Shown: positions 8,668 to 17,611, counted from the first letter of the stretch. The stretch: 64,000 bases of DNA from Phenylobacterium parvum (GCF_003150835.1 NZ_CP029479.1:2145501-2209500); one strand, 5' to 3'. Program-made: numbers and translations. Notes: generated by a model not told the origin, from the sequence alone.

Positions 8668-9758
8668 AGGATCCAGCCGCTTCCCAGGCTTGCGAGGGAG
8701 ACGCCGACCAGGATGACCTGGTCGCCATTGCCCATGTCGACGATGACGTCCGCGCCTACCTGGCTGACCGAGTAGGACGGCCCGCCCTCCAGCTTCAGCC
8801 GGTCGCCCTCGGCGTAGGAGAAGTCGGTGATCCGGTCGATCCCGGCGCCCGCGAAGGAATAGAACAGGTCCGCGCCGGCTCCGCCGCTGATCGTGTCGTT
8901 GCCCCTGTCACCCCAGAGCCAGTCGTCACCCGCTCCGGACACGACGGAGTCATCGCCCTGACCCCCGCGGACCCAGTCGTTCCCGGCCCCGCCGTCGACC
9001 GTGTCATTGCCCATGTTGCCGTAGACGATGTCGAAGGCCGCATCGCCGAAGATCAGGTCGTTGTCCTTGCCGCCGACGACCCAGTCCTCGCCGTCGTTCC
9101 CGCGAAGGGTGTCGGCGCCCATGTTGCCGTTAATGTCGTCGAAACCCGAGCCGCCAAAGACGGAGTCATCGCCGGCGTCGCCGCGAAGGTAGTTGGAGCC
9201 CTGGGCCAGGCTGATGATGTCGTTGCCCTCCAGGCCATACACCGTGGCGTTGCCGGTCTGGGAGATGCTGTCCGCGCCAGTCGTGCCGCGGATGTGGTCC
9301 CACTCCACCACGAAGTAGAGGCTGTTGGCGGGGTTGATGTCATTCCACTTGAAGGCTGTTCCGATGCCGCCGGACGGCTGGGGCCAGGACTGCAGGCCAA
9401 AGGCCATGGCGTCCTGCACGCCGCCATAGTTGTCCGGCTCCACCCCCAGGGCGCCGGCGCCCCAGTTCGAGTATCCGGAGGTCACCAGGGTCCCGTCGCC
9501 CCAGCGCCATGTCCCCTCGACGTCGGCGTCCGAGCCCCCCAGCCAGAGGTAGCGGGCGCCGCCTCCGTCAGCCGCCGACGGCGCCAGGTCGAGGCCGGTC
9601 GTCAGCTGGGTCATGGACACCAGGGCCTGGTTCTCAGCGGCGCTGGTAATGTAGGCGAGGTGCCCGCCCTGGCTCTCGGCCCAGGCCTTGGCCGCCGCCC
9701 AGGTCATGGCGGTCTTGACGATCTGATAGGTGTGTCCGGCGTAGTAGTACGTCCCCAC
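8664..9758 (-). CDS. Secreted C-type lectin-like / RTX calcium-binding repeat protein
   Basis: The 364-residue protein has two parts. Residues 1-155 form a C-type lectin-like domain (AAAKAWAESQGGHLAYITSA, then EPDN at 107-110 and WND at 138-140, both typical of Ca-dependent sugar-binding sites). Residues about 160-300 are RTX nonapeptide repeats of the GGxGxDxl type, followed by a C-terminal region with DRITDFSYAEGDRLKL. No Sec signal peptide is seen; the C-terminal RTX block indicates type I secretion. Start: GTG at 9758 with GAGGAG eight bases upstream. No type I exporter is adjacent. Likely an extracellular carbohydrate-binding or adhesive protein. Confidence 0.9.
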   Translation of the reverse strand: MGTYYYAGHTYQIVKTAMTWAAAKAWAESQGGHLAYITSAAENQALVSMTQLTTGLDLAPSAADGGGARYLWLGGSDADVEGTWRWGDGTLVTSGYSNWGAGALGVEPDNYGGVQDAMAFGLQSWPQPSGGIGTAFKWNDINPANSLYFVVEWDHIRGTTGADSISQTGNATVYGLEGNDIISLAQGSNYLRGDAGDDSVFGGSGFDDINGNMGADTLRGNDGEDWVVGGKDNDLIFGDAAFDIVYGNMGNDTVDGGAGNDWVRGGQGDDSVVSGAGDDWLWGDRGNDTISGGAGADLFYSFAGAGIDRITDFSYAEGDRLKLEGGPSYSVSQVGADVIVDMGNGDQVILVGVSLASLGSGWIL

Positions 9759-9780
9759 GGTGCGGGCTCCTCAAGCGTTG

Positions 9781-9793
9781 TGTCGGACCGACA
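9781..9793. promoter_or_regulatory. 13-base palindrome upstream of the lectin/RTX gene
   Basis: TGTCGG-A-CCGACA is a perfect inverted repeat with a single central base, starting 23 bases before the GTG start of the lectin/RTX gene. The one-base loop cannot form a stable RNA hairpin, so a protein-binding operator is the simpler reading. No regulator gene is adjacent. Confidence 0.35.
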
Positions 9794-9841
9794 AGAAGCG
9801 GCTCGGGTAAACGCCGGACCAAGACACAGGGCTAAACGGCG

Positions 9842-10465
9842 TTAACCTTTCACCGCCTCGCCCAGGACGTTCCAGCCGGCGAACCTCGGGACATTGGGCA
9901 GGAAGTCGCACTCGGCGCCTGAGGTTGGGAATCCGGCCCCCTCCAAGAGGGGAAGGATGGGTCGGGTCAGGCGGCAGCCGCCGGCCAGGCGCTTCCAGAC
10001 CGGCTCTATCCGCCTCTGCCACCGGGCGACGCCTGGCTCAGGCGCCAGGCCGTGCTCGCAATAGAACAGGCGGCCTCCGGGCTTGAGCACCCGCATGGCT
10101 TCGGCAAGGGCCCGGTCCGGCGCATGCACCGAACAGAGGGTGAAGGTGCAGACAACGCTGTCGAAGCTGGAAGACTCAAAGGGCAGGTCCTCGGCCACGC
10201 CCGGCAGGATCTCCACCGCAAGACCCTCGGGCCGGGGCGCCGCCTCGGCCAGGTCGCGGAGCTCGGCCGCCGGATCCACGCCGCTGACGGAAATGACTTT
10301 GGCCGGATCGTAGAAGGCGAGGTTGAGGCCCATGCCCACGCCCAGTTCAAGCACCCGGCCGGAGGCGCGCGGCACCAGGCGCGAACGCTGTCGCATCATC
10401 TGCGGCCCTGAACAGGCGCAGGAGAGGAACTTCGGAAGAATCTTGCGTTCGTACCAGCTCGCCAT
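9842..10465 (-). CDS. Class I SAM-dependent methyltransferase
   Basis: The 207-residue protein has the Rossmann methyltransferase motif I VLELGVGMGLNL, motif II-like VSGVDPAAEL, and FDSVVCTFTLCSV plus LKPGGRLFYCEHG as the post-I motifs of the UbiE/Methyltransf_11 group. The start at 10465 (MASWYERKILP) has GGGAGG seven bases upstream, whereas the longer frame lacks this. Proteins of this type methylate small molecules, lipids or quinone intermediates. The conserved CSVHAPDRAL region and Cys-rich N-terminus resemble thiol- or arsenite-type methyltransferases, but no specific substrate can be assigned. Confidence 0.85.
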   Translation of the reverse strand: MASWYERKILPKFLSCACSGPQMMRQRSRLVPRASGRVLELGVGMGLNLAFYDPAKVISVSGVDPAAELRDLAEAAPRPEGLAVEILPGVAEDLPFESSSFDSVVCTFTLCSVHAPDRALAEAMRVLKPGGRLFYCEHGLAPEPGVARWQRRIEPVWKRLAGGCRLTRPILPLLEGAGFPTSGAECDFLPNVPRFAGWNVLGEAVKG

Positions 10466-10525
10466 TCCCAGCCTCCCTCGCCTCAAGGGGGCAGCATGGC
10501 CCGCCCCGTCGGCGCTGCAAAGGGG

Positions 10526-11629
10526 TCAGGCTGCGGCGACGGCGCCGTCGGCGCCGAGGGCAAGGGTATCCCGCACGACCTGGAGCAGTTGGTCGGGCTT
10601 CATCGGCTTCTCGACCACGCCGTTCATCCCGGCGCCCAGATAGGCCGCCGTCTCCTCGGAGTCGGCGTTGGCGGTCAGGGCGATGATCGGTGTGCGGCCC
10701 ACCGGCTCAGGCATGGCCCGGATCCGCCGGGTGGCGGCGACGCCGTCCATCCGCGGCATGCGGATGTCCATGAGGATCAGGTCGAAGCGCCCGGAGGCGG
10801 CGGCGGTCACGGCCTCCTCGCCATCCTCGGCCGGCTCCGTCGTGCAGCCGAACATGCTGCACAGGGTCTCGGCGACCATGCGGTTGGTGGCGTTGTCGTC
10901 GACCACAAGGATGTGGGCGGCGCGGTCCGTGCCCGCGACCTCGGCGGGCCGCTCAGGCGGCTTCTCGGCCCGGAAGGCGAAGCTGAGGGTTTCGCCCTGG
11001 CCGGGATTGTGGAGGGTCCGCGCCCGGCCGCCCAGGCGACGGAGAATGTGGCGGCCCAGCATGAAGCCCATGGCGGCCTCCAGGCCGAACATGGCTTCGA
11101 TCTCGCGCACATCGACCTCGAAGTCCGCGCGGGGGCCTCCGGACGCTGAGCGCACCCGGCCCTCCAGGATGACGTCCTCGCCGGATTCCCGCACGCGGAG
11201 CATGGCTTCCACCGCCCCGCGCTGGACGCCTGAGAGGGCATGGGCGAGGAAGCCGTCGAACACCTGCAGGGTCCGGTCGGCGTCAATCATGGCCGCGCCT
11301 TCGGGGGGGCCGTCATACGATACGAGGAGGGTGATGCCGGAGCCGGCCAGTCGGCTGCGCCAGCGGTCGTCCAGCCGGTCGACGAGGTCGCGCAGGGCCA
11401 CGGGGCCAGGCGTGAGCGCGAGAGTGTCGGACATGGCGGCGCGAATGTCCGAAGAGGCCGCCGTGATCCGCCGGACGGACTCCGCCGCCGCCGCCACGCC
11501 CTCGACGCAGGCCCGCGCATCCGCGGGCGGCAAGGGGCCGGCCAGGCGAGTGGTGAGCGCCAGAATGCAATCCATCTGCTGACGGATCTCCTGGGTCACG
11601 CGGTCGAAGAGATAGTCCGGGGCCGACAT
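10526..11629 (-). CDS. Degenerate histidine-kinase-like protein fused to a receiver domain
   Basis: The C-terminal receiver domain (about residues 237-355) is intact: acidic pair Asp244-Asp245, phospho-acceptor Asp288 in LILMDIRMPRMDG, a conserved Thr in IIALTANA and Lys in VVEKPMK. The N-terminal part looks like a DHp/ATPase module, but the H-box His is replaced by Gln13 (VTQEIRQQM), and the ATPase N-box Asn and DxGxG motif are not recognisable. It therefore should not autophosphorylate and probably acts as a scaffold, a phosphate sink or a receiver controlled by another kinase. Start ATG 11629 was chosen; an upstream TTG adds ten residues. Confidence 0.82.
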   Translation of the reverse strand: MSAPDYLFDRVTQEIRQQMDCILALTTRLAGPLPPADARACVEGVAAAAESVRRITAASSDIRAAMSDTLALTPGPVALRDLVDRLDDRWRSRLAGSGITLLVSYDGPPEGAAMIDADRTLQVFDGFLAHALSGVQRGAVEAMLRVRESGEDVILEGRVRSASGGPRADFEVDVREIEAMFGLEAAMGFMLGRHILRRLGGRARTLHNPGQGETLSFAFRAEKPPERPAEVAGTDRAAHILVVDDNATNRMVAETLCSMFGCTTEPAEDGEEAVTAAASGRFDLILMDIRMPRMDGVAATRRIRAMPEPVGRTPIIALTANADSEETAAYLGAGMNGVVEKPMKPDQLLQVVRDTLALGADGAVAAA

Positions 11630-11732
11630 GTCGTTCGGTGAGCCTTCTGCCTCGGGCAAAAGCCGTAAGGGGGCAGTCTTTCCCTAAAGTTAAGACTGAA
11701 ACAATCCGGCCGCGAACTCCCGGAAAAGCGAA

Positions 11733-11760
11733 AGGGGCCCGCGGTCGCCCGCGAGCCCCT
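11733..11760 (-). terminator. Rho-independent terminator of the first TonB receptor gene
   Basis: A stem of about 12 pairs with one mismatch (11733-11744 with 11749-11760, four-base loop) is followed on the minus strand by a T-rich run (TTTCGCTTTT). It lies 40 bases past the stop of the TonB-dependent receptor and before the receiver-domain gene, so it separates the two transcripts. Confidence 0.8.
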
Positions 11761-11799
11761 GAACACGGGCCCGGCCGGATCACCCGGCCGGATCTGCGC

Positions 11800-14598
11800 T
11801 TACCAGGTCTTGGAGACGCCGACGCCGAAGGTCCGCGGCTCGGTGTAGAAGGCGTTCCGGTACAGACCCGACGAGTCATCCGTCAGGTAGGTGTCGGTGA
11901 TCACCTCTTCATCCGTCGCGTTCTTCACGAAGGCCTCGACAGACCAGCCATTGTCGGCGTTAGCCACCGAGAGCGTCAGGTTGACGTTGCTCCAGGCCTG
12001 GATCTCGTCCGGACCGGAATTGTAGATCCGGGCGAAGCTCTCAGTCTGGTGGTAATAGTCGGCGCGGGCGACGGCGGCCCAGCCGTTATCCATTTCCATC
12101 GTGTACTGGGCGCCCAGCGACACCGTGAAGTGCGGCGCGTTCGGCAGTTCCTTGCCCTTCAGGTTCACGTTGACACCGTCCGAAGCCGGCCCGAACGCGC
12201 CCGAGCAGGCCCCGAGAAGGTTGAAGGGGTTGTTGGTGGCGTTGGAGACCGACAGGGCGGTGCCCGCCGTCGCCTTGGAAACCACGCAGTTGGAAGCATT
12301 ACTGGCCTTGACGACCATCAGGTTGGGATCGCCCTGGGTACGGTCAAAGACGTCGATCGAGGTCCCGCCGGTGATCTCGCTTTCCAGCCAACCGATGCTG
12401 GCGTTGAAGCGCAGGGGCTGGATCGGGTTCCAGATGGACTCCAGCTCGATGCCCTTCACCTTGGCGTCGATGTTCTCGTTGATCGAGGTCCGGTTCACGA
12501 TCTTCGACACCTGGTAGCCGGTGTAGTCGTACATGAAGACGGTACCGTTCAGCTGGAGGGTGCCGTCCAGCAGGGTGTTCTTCGCGCCGATCTCGTAGGC
12601 GTTGATGAACTCAGGCTCGAAGGTCGCGTTCAGGCCCGTGCAGTTCTGCGAGCAGGCCGGGTTCAGGCCGCCTGCCTTGTAGCCGCGCGAGTAGAAGGCA
12701 TAGATCAGGGACTGGTTGGTGAAGGACAGTTCCGGCTTCCAGTCGAAGCCAAAGCGGCCCGTCATTTCCTCGAAGTCCACGGCCAGGACCGGGGGGGTTC
12801 CGGCGGGCGGCCCGATGAGGCCAGAGGCAGGGATACCCTGCGCAGAATTCCCGGGAACGCCAAGCGTCACAGCGTAGTTCTTCTGTTCCTTCTCGTCCTT
12901 CGTCCAGCGCAGACCCAGGGTCCACTTGAAGTTCTCGGCCATCTCCCAGTAGACCTCACCAAAGACGGCGGTCGAAGTGAGAGAATAGGGCGCAAAGCTG
13001 TCGAAGTAGTTGTGGCCAGAGCGGTTCGGCTCCTTGTTCGGATCAATACCGACACAGCCATTCCCGGTGGTGCAGTTGGCATTTCCCGTATTCAGGAAAT
13101 TGTTCACCTGATACCAGGCCGTGCCAGTATTGAACATCACGTAGTAGTCACCCTCGGCCGTGAAGTCGAGGTAGAGGGCGCCGACGTTGAAGTTCAAGGG
13201 ACCGTCGAAGGACGACTGGAGCCGGATTTCCTGGTTGAACTGCTTGTTGGACGAAGCCGAGATATCGCTCGTCGTAAAGCGGTTGGCTGGCCCGTTCTGC
13301 GGATCGTTCACAACGCCGTTCGGGAACAGGGCCGGATAGATCACGTTCGGGTAGGCCGGGCCAACCGCGGCAAGGGCGTTCACCGGGTTCGGCGCGGTGT
13401 TGAAGTTCACCGACGGCGTGTAGCGGTTGTAGTCCTGGCGGGTGTAGAGCCGGGTGCGGGCCTGGTTGGTCAGCGAGGTCAGCAGCAGGTTGTCGGTGAC
13501 GTCCCACTCCAGGTGGAGCTGAACGATGTCGGTGTCCGCGCGGTAGATCGGGTCAAAGGTCGACTCGATGTCGCGGACGTCCTTGATCTGCATCTTGCCG
13601 GCGTAGGCGTCTCCCGTCTGGAAGCCGCCAAGGGCGCCAAAGAGGCCGCCCAGGGTCGCCTGGGAGTTCACCGTGCCGAGACCGTCCGCGGCGTAGAGCG
13701 AGGTGGCGCGGCAGCCCTGGCTGAAGAGGCCGCGCTGGACCTGGGCGATGGCGGGCACTGCGGAGAAGGCCACGCCGTTGACGTTGGCCGGTCCCACGTC
13801 CTTCGAGCAGAACTGCTTGCCGATCCGCGAACGGGAGTCATCTTCGTGGAACTTGTCGTAGACGACGATGGCCTTGAAGGTGTCGGTCGGCTCGAACTTC
13901 ACGCTGGCGCGGTAGCCGTACATGTCGCGGGAGTCGGCGTCATTGCCGGTGATGATGTTCTCGCCGTAACCGTCGCGCTTCAGGTAGGCGCCCGCGAGAC
14001 GCACCGCAAAAGCGTCGCTCAGGGGCACGTTGACCATGCCGCGAAGCTTGATCGAGTTGTAGTTGCCGTACTCGCCCCGGGCCATGCCCTCGAGCTTGTC
14101 GGACGGCTTGTTGGAGATCAGGTTGACCACGCCGCCGGTGGCGTTCCGGCCGTACAGCGTGCCCTGCGGGCCGCGCAGGACCTCGACGCGCTCGACGTCG
14201 TAGAACTCGGTCTCGAACAGGTTGTTGGAGATCAGCGGGGCGTTGTTCAGGTGGATGCCGGTGCCGGCGTCGCCCGAACCGGCCACCAGCTTGGAGCCAA
14301 TGCCGCGGATCTGGAAGTTGTAGCCGGTGAAGTTCCCCTTGGAGAAGTTCACGTTCGGGATCGCGAGCACCAGGTTCGGACCGCCGTCGATCCGAGACTT
14401 CTGGAGGGCGTCCTGCGAGAAGGCGGACACGGCGATCGGCACGTCCTGGATGGACTCGGCCTTCTTCTGGGCGGTGACGACCAGTTCCTCGATGGTGGCG
14501 ACGTCCTCGGCGGCGAAGGCCGAGGAGGCGACGCCCGCCATGGCGAGGGCGGAAGCGCCGGCAACGAGCAGCGCCTTCATCTGATGGGTCTTACGCAT
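11800..14598 (-). CDS. TonB-dependent outer-membrane receptor
   Basis: The 932-residue protein has a signal peptide ending near AFA, a TonB-box-like IEELVVTAQK, then a plug domain (RGPQGTLYGRNATGGVVNL) and a 22-strand-type beta barrel ending in an aromatic residue (VGVSKTW). It imports a bulky substrate across the outer membrane using TonB-ExbBD energy; Caulobacteraceae use many such receptors for oligosaccharides, polyphenols or siderophores. Substrate cannot be told. No partner transporter is adjacent, but a second receptor lies directly upstream. The start at 14598 has AGGAGG six bases before it, and the upstream region carries inverted repeats that may be operators. Confidence 0.93.
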   Translation of the reverse strand: MRKTHQMKALLVAGASALAMAGVASSAFAAEDVATIEELVVTAQKKAESIQDVPIAVSAFSQDALQKSRIDGGPNLVLAIPNVNFSKGNFTGYNFQIRGIGSKLVAGSGDAGTGIHLNNAPLISNNLFETEFYDVERVEVLRGPQGTLYGRNATGGVVNLISNKPSDKLEGMARGEYGNYNSIKLRGMVNVPLSDAFAVRLAGAYLKRDGYGENIITGNDADSRDMYGYRASVKFEPTDTFKAIVVYDKFHEDDSRSRIGKQFCSKDVGPANVNGVAFSAVPAIAQVQRGLFSQGCRATSLYAADGLGTVNSQATLGGLFGALGGFQTGDAYAGKMQIKDVRDIESTFDPIYRADTDIVQLHLEWDVTDNLLLTSLTNQARTRLYTRQDYNRYTPSVNFNTAPNPVNALAAVGPAYPNVIYPALFPNGVVNDPQNGPANRFTTSDISASSNKQFNQEIRLQSSFDGPLNFNVGALYLDFTAEGDYYVMFNTGTAWYQVNNFLNTGNANCTTGNGCVGIDPNKEPNRSGHNYFDSFAPYSLTSTAVFGEVYWEMAENFKWTLGLRWTKDEKEQKNYAVTLGVPGNSAQGIPASGLIGPPAGTPPVLAVDFEEMTGRFGFDWKPELSFTNQSLIYAFYSRGYKAGGLNPACSQNCTGLNATFEPEFINAYEIGAKNTLLDGTLQLNGTVFMYDYTGYQVSKIVNRTSINENIDAKVKGIELESIWNPIQPLRFNASIGWLESEITGGTSIDVFDRTQGDPNLMVVKASNASNCVVSKATAGTALSVSNATNNPFNLLGACSGAFGPASDGVNVNLKGKELPNAPHFTVSLGAQYTMEMDNGWAAVARADYYHQTESFARIYNSGPDEIQAWSNVNLTLSVANADNGWSVEAFVKNATDEEVITDTYLTDDSSGLYRNAFYTEPRTFGVGVSKTW

Positions 14599-14853
14599 GC
14601 AACTCCTCCTGACGGGGCGGCCTTTGTAGGTTCGCCGCCTCCGGTTTCAGCGCCCGCCCGGGGGCGGGGGTTCGCCAGCGGGACGCCGGCTATGGTGCGG
14701 ATGTCAGGTGAGGAGGGTCGCAAGTCAACGGGCGCCGCAGCGTAAACTGGACGCCTCGCCTGCTTTGGACTGACAATGTTGCCGGAAAGCCCGAAAGTTT
14801 CGACATTTCTGTCAGAAAAGAGGGCTTTCAGGTTGAAACGGTTTCGCCGTGAG
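14599..14853 (-). promoter_or_regulatory. Upstream region of the first TonB receptor, with inverted repeats
   Basis: This gene-free stretch contains two similar 11-base palindromes, CGAAA-G-TTTCG (14792-14802) and GAAAC-G-GTTTC (14835-14845), with centres 43 bases apart. There is also a longer inverted repeat GAAAGCCC/GGGCTTTC (14785-14792 and 14822-14829). GAAAC-n-GTTTC resembles operators of LacI-family sugar regulators. No clear promoter was identified by eye. Confidence 0.4.
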
Positions 14854-14884
14854 CCGGCCGCCCCTGCGACTCAGGGGCGGCCGG
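14854..14884 (-). terminator. Strong hairpin after the second TonB receptor gene
   Basis: Perfect 13-pair stem (14854-14866 with 14872-14884) with five-base loop, starting seven bases past the stop codon of the second TonB receptor. No T-run follows directly, so it is either an intrinsic terminator of the T-poor kind common in high-GC genomes or a 3'-end-protecting hairpin. Confidence 0.65.
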
Positions 14885-14890
14885 AACCGG

Positions 14891-17611
14891 TCAGAACTTG
14901 TACTGCAGCTCGATGCCGTAGATCCGGGGCGGAGCCACCGAGTAGCTCTTGGTGATGCCCTGGACCTGGGGGGTCGTGGCGCCTGTCGCCGAGAGGATGT
15001 AGCCCGCCTCCCGGTTGCCGACGGCGCCCGCGTCGTAGCTGATGTTGTCCGTGAGGTTCTTGCCGTAGGCGATGATCTTGTAGCGGTTGTCCGCAGAGGA
15101 CCATGTCAGGCGGGCATCGATCTGGTCCCAGTCCGGAGCCTCGGTGTACCAGCGCTGGAAGACCGTGCCGTACTGCTTGTCCCGCCAGAAGTAGCTGAGC
15201 GACCCGGCGAGGGAGCCAGCCTCGAACTCCCAGGTGTAGTTGACGTTCAACGCCACCTTGTTCTTGGCCGCGTTGGGCAGGGCGCTGCCCTCGAGGCTCT
15301 GCGTGCGGGTATAGTTCACGCCCGCCGTGGGGGTGTAGGCGTCGACCGGGCAGGCCGTCACGCCGCCTGTGACCACCGCGCACTGGGCGAAGGTCAGCAG
15401 GGGCTTCGCCTTCGGGTCGATGGCCGTCGGGTCGACGGAGTCGACCGCCGTCCCCTCCTGGATCTCCGTGTTGTTGTAGGAGTAGTTGAACAGGATCTGG
15501 AGGTTGTCGATCGGCTGCCAGGTCGTCTCCAGCTCAAAGCCCTGCGAGATGGACTTGGGCACATTGTAGAAGTCCGTTGCCGTCGTCGGCCCCGGCCCGA
15601 AGGCTGGCACCGCGCCCGTCGATACCCGGGTGATGGGGATCTGCAGGTTATCGTACATGTAGTGGAACAGGGCCATGTTCGTCTGGAGGGTCGGCCCAAA
15701 GTTCTTCTTCAGTCCAATCTCAAAAGAGTCGACCATCTCCTTGTCGGTAGTCGGGAAATAACTCAGAACTGTGAAGATACCGATGTTAAAGCCACCCGCC
15801 TTGTATCCCTTGCTGTACTTTCCGTAGAGCATGGTGTCTTCGTCGGGCTTCCATTCCAGGCCCGCAGTTCCCGTCACGGCCTCCCAGCTCTGCCGCTGAC
15901 GCCGCGTGGCGAACCCGGTGGCGGGATCATAGGTCGTCGGTCCCACCACGCCTGGCTTCAGGACGTCGCCCGACGACACGACGCTGCCGAGCTGGGTCAG
16001 GTCGATGATGGGCGGGACGCCGAGGGCGGAGAAGTCGCATCCCGGCACCGCAAAACAGGTGATCCGGACGGACTCCTGGCCCCACTTCTCGTCGTGCGAG
16101 TAGCGCAGGCCCAGGGTGGTCTTCCAGGTCTCATTCAGCTGCCAGTCGACCTGGCCAAAGACGGCGTACGACTCCGAATGGACGTCCGGACGGTTGTCGA
16201 AGCGCCGGAAATCACCGGTCGTCGCGGGGCAGACGCCGCCTGTCTGGGCGCAGAGGAAACCGAAGGCGAACGGACCATTCCACTGGGGCTGCCGCGGGTT
16301 GGTCGTGTAGACCGGCTGGGTGTAGTGCTGCTTGAAGTAATAGGCGCCGGCAACCCACTGGAGAGGGCTATCATTTGTCGAGATCACATTGATCTCATGG
16401 CTCCAAAAGGAGTTGTCCTCCTGATAGTTGAAGGCCTCGCTGGGGTTGATCACCAGGGGCCCGCGGGCCCCCAGGGCCGGCAGCGTGTAGGAGGCGATCG
16501 GCGCAGCGCGGTTGGTGTCGGTCGTGCCCTGCAGGATGTAGTGATAGTGCACCCCGCCGGTCAGGTATTTCACGTCGAAGTTGTCGGCGTGATAGATCCA
16601 CTCGTTGGCGATGGTCAGGGCCACGGGCAGCGTGACCTTGTAGGGCACCTGCCGGGCCATCTTCCAGGGGCTTTCCTTGGCGGGGTTCGAGCAGCCCGTG
16701 GGATTGAGGTTCACCACATTTGTGACGCCCGTCGCAATCGGGCCATTGTAGCAGGCGAAGCCCTGGTTGGGCTGGGTCGCCCCGGGGGGAGAGAAATAGG
16801 TCGGCCAGTCATATGGCGTCCAGTTGCCGGAGGCGGCGCCCGGACCGCCCGCACCGTTGCGCCACTGGGTGCCGATGACCTTCAGCCAGGTCTCGAGCTT
16901 GTCGTTGAAGTCGATCTTGACCTGGAGCTCGGTGGTCCACTCGTTCCGGACGTTGCCCTCGTCAGGCATGCCCGGGACCATGTTGTCTATCCAGCCATTG
17001 CTCTGGTTGAACCAGTTACCCGAAAGGCGGATGCCGATCCTGTCATTGAGGGGAAGCGAATAGGTCGCCTCCAGGCTGGTGGCGCCGTAGTTGTCGACGC
17101 CAAAGCGCGCTTCGCCGCCAGCCTCCTTCGAGGGACGCTTGGAAATGATGTTCAGGGCGCCGCCGATGGAGTTCCGGCCGTAGAGGGTGCCCTGCGGTCC
17201 GCGCAGCACTTCGACCCGGTCAATGTACATGGTGGAGGCGCCGGCCCGGACTGCAAAGGTCTCGTAGATGCCGTCGGCATAGTTCGCGACCGCGGCGTCC
17301 GCGGACAGCACGTTGGTCAGGCGGCCCACGCCCCGCAGGGACACCCGGTCGGTCGAGCTGTTGTACTGCAGGCCGGGGGTGAAGTTCGTGATGTCCTGGA
17401 TCGTGTTGATCCCGATCAGGTCCCGCTTGGCGGCCGAGAAGGCGGACACCGCCACCGGCACGTCCTGTAGGCTCTGCTCCCGCTTCTCGGCGGTGACGAC
17501 GAGCTCCTCGATCACATTGGACGATTGGGCGAAAGCGGCCTGGGAAGTCGCCGCAATGGCGAAACCGGACGCAGAGACGCAAAGAATGCGCTTCAGACTC
17601 GACGAACTCAT
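14891..17611 (-). CDS. TonB-dependent outer-membrane receptor
   Basis: The 906-residue protein has a signal peptide (cleavage near AAFAQ), the TonB-box-like IEELVVTAEK, plug-domain sequence RGPQGTLYGRNSIGGALNI and a C-terminal barrel ending in Phe (GIELQYKF). It shares plug motifs with the neighbouring receptor but differs widely in the barrel, so the two likely take different substrates. The start at 17611 has GGAGG nine bases upstream. A hairpin ends the gene and the 292-base gap to the next receptor has its own candidate operators, so they are probably separate transcripts. Confidence 0.93.
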   Translation of the reverse strand: MSSSSLKRILCVSASGFAIAATSQAAFAQSSNVIEELVVTAEKREQSLQDVPVAVSAFSAAKRDLIGINTIQDITNFTPGLQYNSSTDRVSLRGVGRLTNVLSADAAVANYADGIYETFAVRAGASTMYIDRVEVLRGPQGTLYGRNSIGGALNIISKRPSKEAGGEARFGVDNYGATSLEATYSLPLNDRIGIRLSGNWFNQSNGWIDNMVPGMPDEGNVRNEWTTELQVKIDFNDKLETWLKVIGTQWRNGAGGPGAASGNWTPYDWPTYFSPPGATQPNQGFACYNGPIATGVTNVVNLNPTGCSNPAKESPWKMARQVPYKVTLPVALTIANEWIYHADNFDVKYLTGGVHYHYILQGTTDTNRAAPIASYTLPALGARGPLVINPSEAFNYQEDNSFWSHEINVISTNDSPLQWVAGAYYFKQHYTQPVYTTNPRQPQWNGPFAFGFLCAQTGGVCPATTGDFRRFDNRPDVHSESYAVFGQVDWQLNETWKTTLGLRYSHDEKWGQESVRITCFAVPGCDFSALGVPPIIDLTQLGSVVSSGDVLKPGVVGPTTYDPATGFATRRQRQSWEAVTGTAGLEWKPDEDTMLYGKYSKGYKAGGFNIGIFTVLSYFPTTDKEMVDSFEIGLKKNFGPTLQTNMALFHYMYDNLQIPITRVSTGAVPAFGPGPTTATDFYNVPKSISQGFELETTWQPIDNLQILFNYSYNNTEIQEGTAVDSVDPTAIDPKAKPLLTFAQCAVVTGGVTACPVDAYTPTAGVNYTRTQSLEGSALPNAAKNKVALNVNYTWEFEAGSLAGSLSYFWRDKQYGTVFQRWYTEAPDWDQIDARLTWSSADNRYKIIAYGKNLTDNISYDAGAVGNREAGYILSATGATTPQVQGITKSYSVAPPRIYGIELQYKF

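Noticed and set aside
9832..9847. CTAA-N6-TTAACC, similar to a CtrA cell-cycle regulator box.
   Set aside because: Spacing is six rather than seven bases, the first half is imperfect, and it overlaps the 3' end of a methyltransferase gene.
11638..17470. Very long plus-strand open frames (over 850 codons) opposite the two TonB receptor genes.
   Set aside because: They are antisense shadows caused by high GC at third positions; the minus-strand products have full signal peptides, plug domains and barrels, while the plus-strand ones have no recognisable domain.
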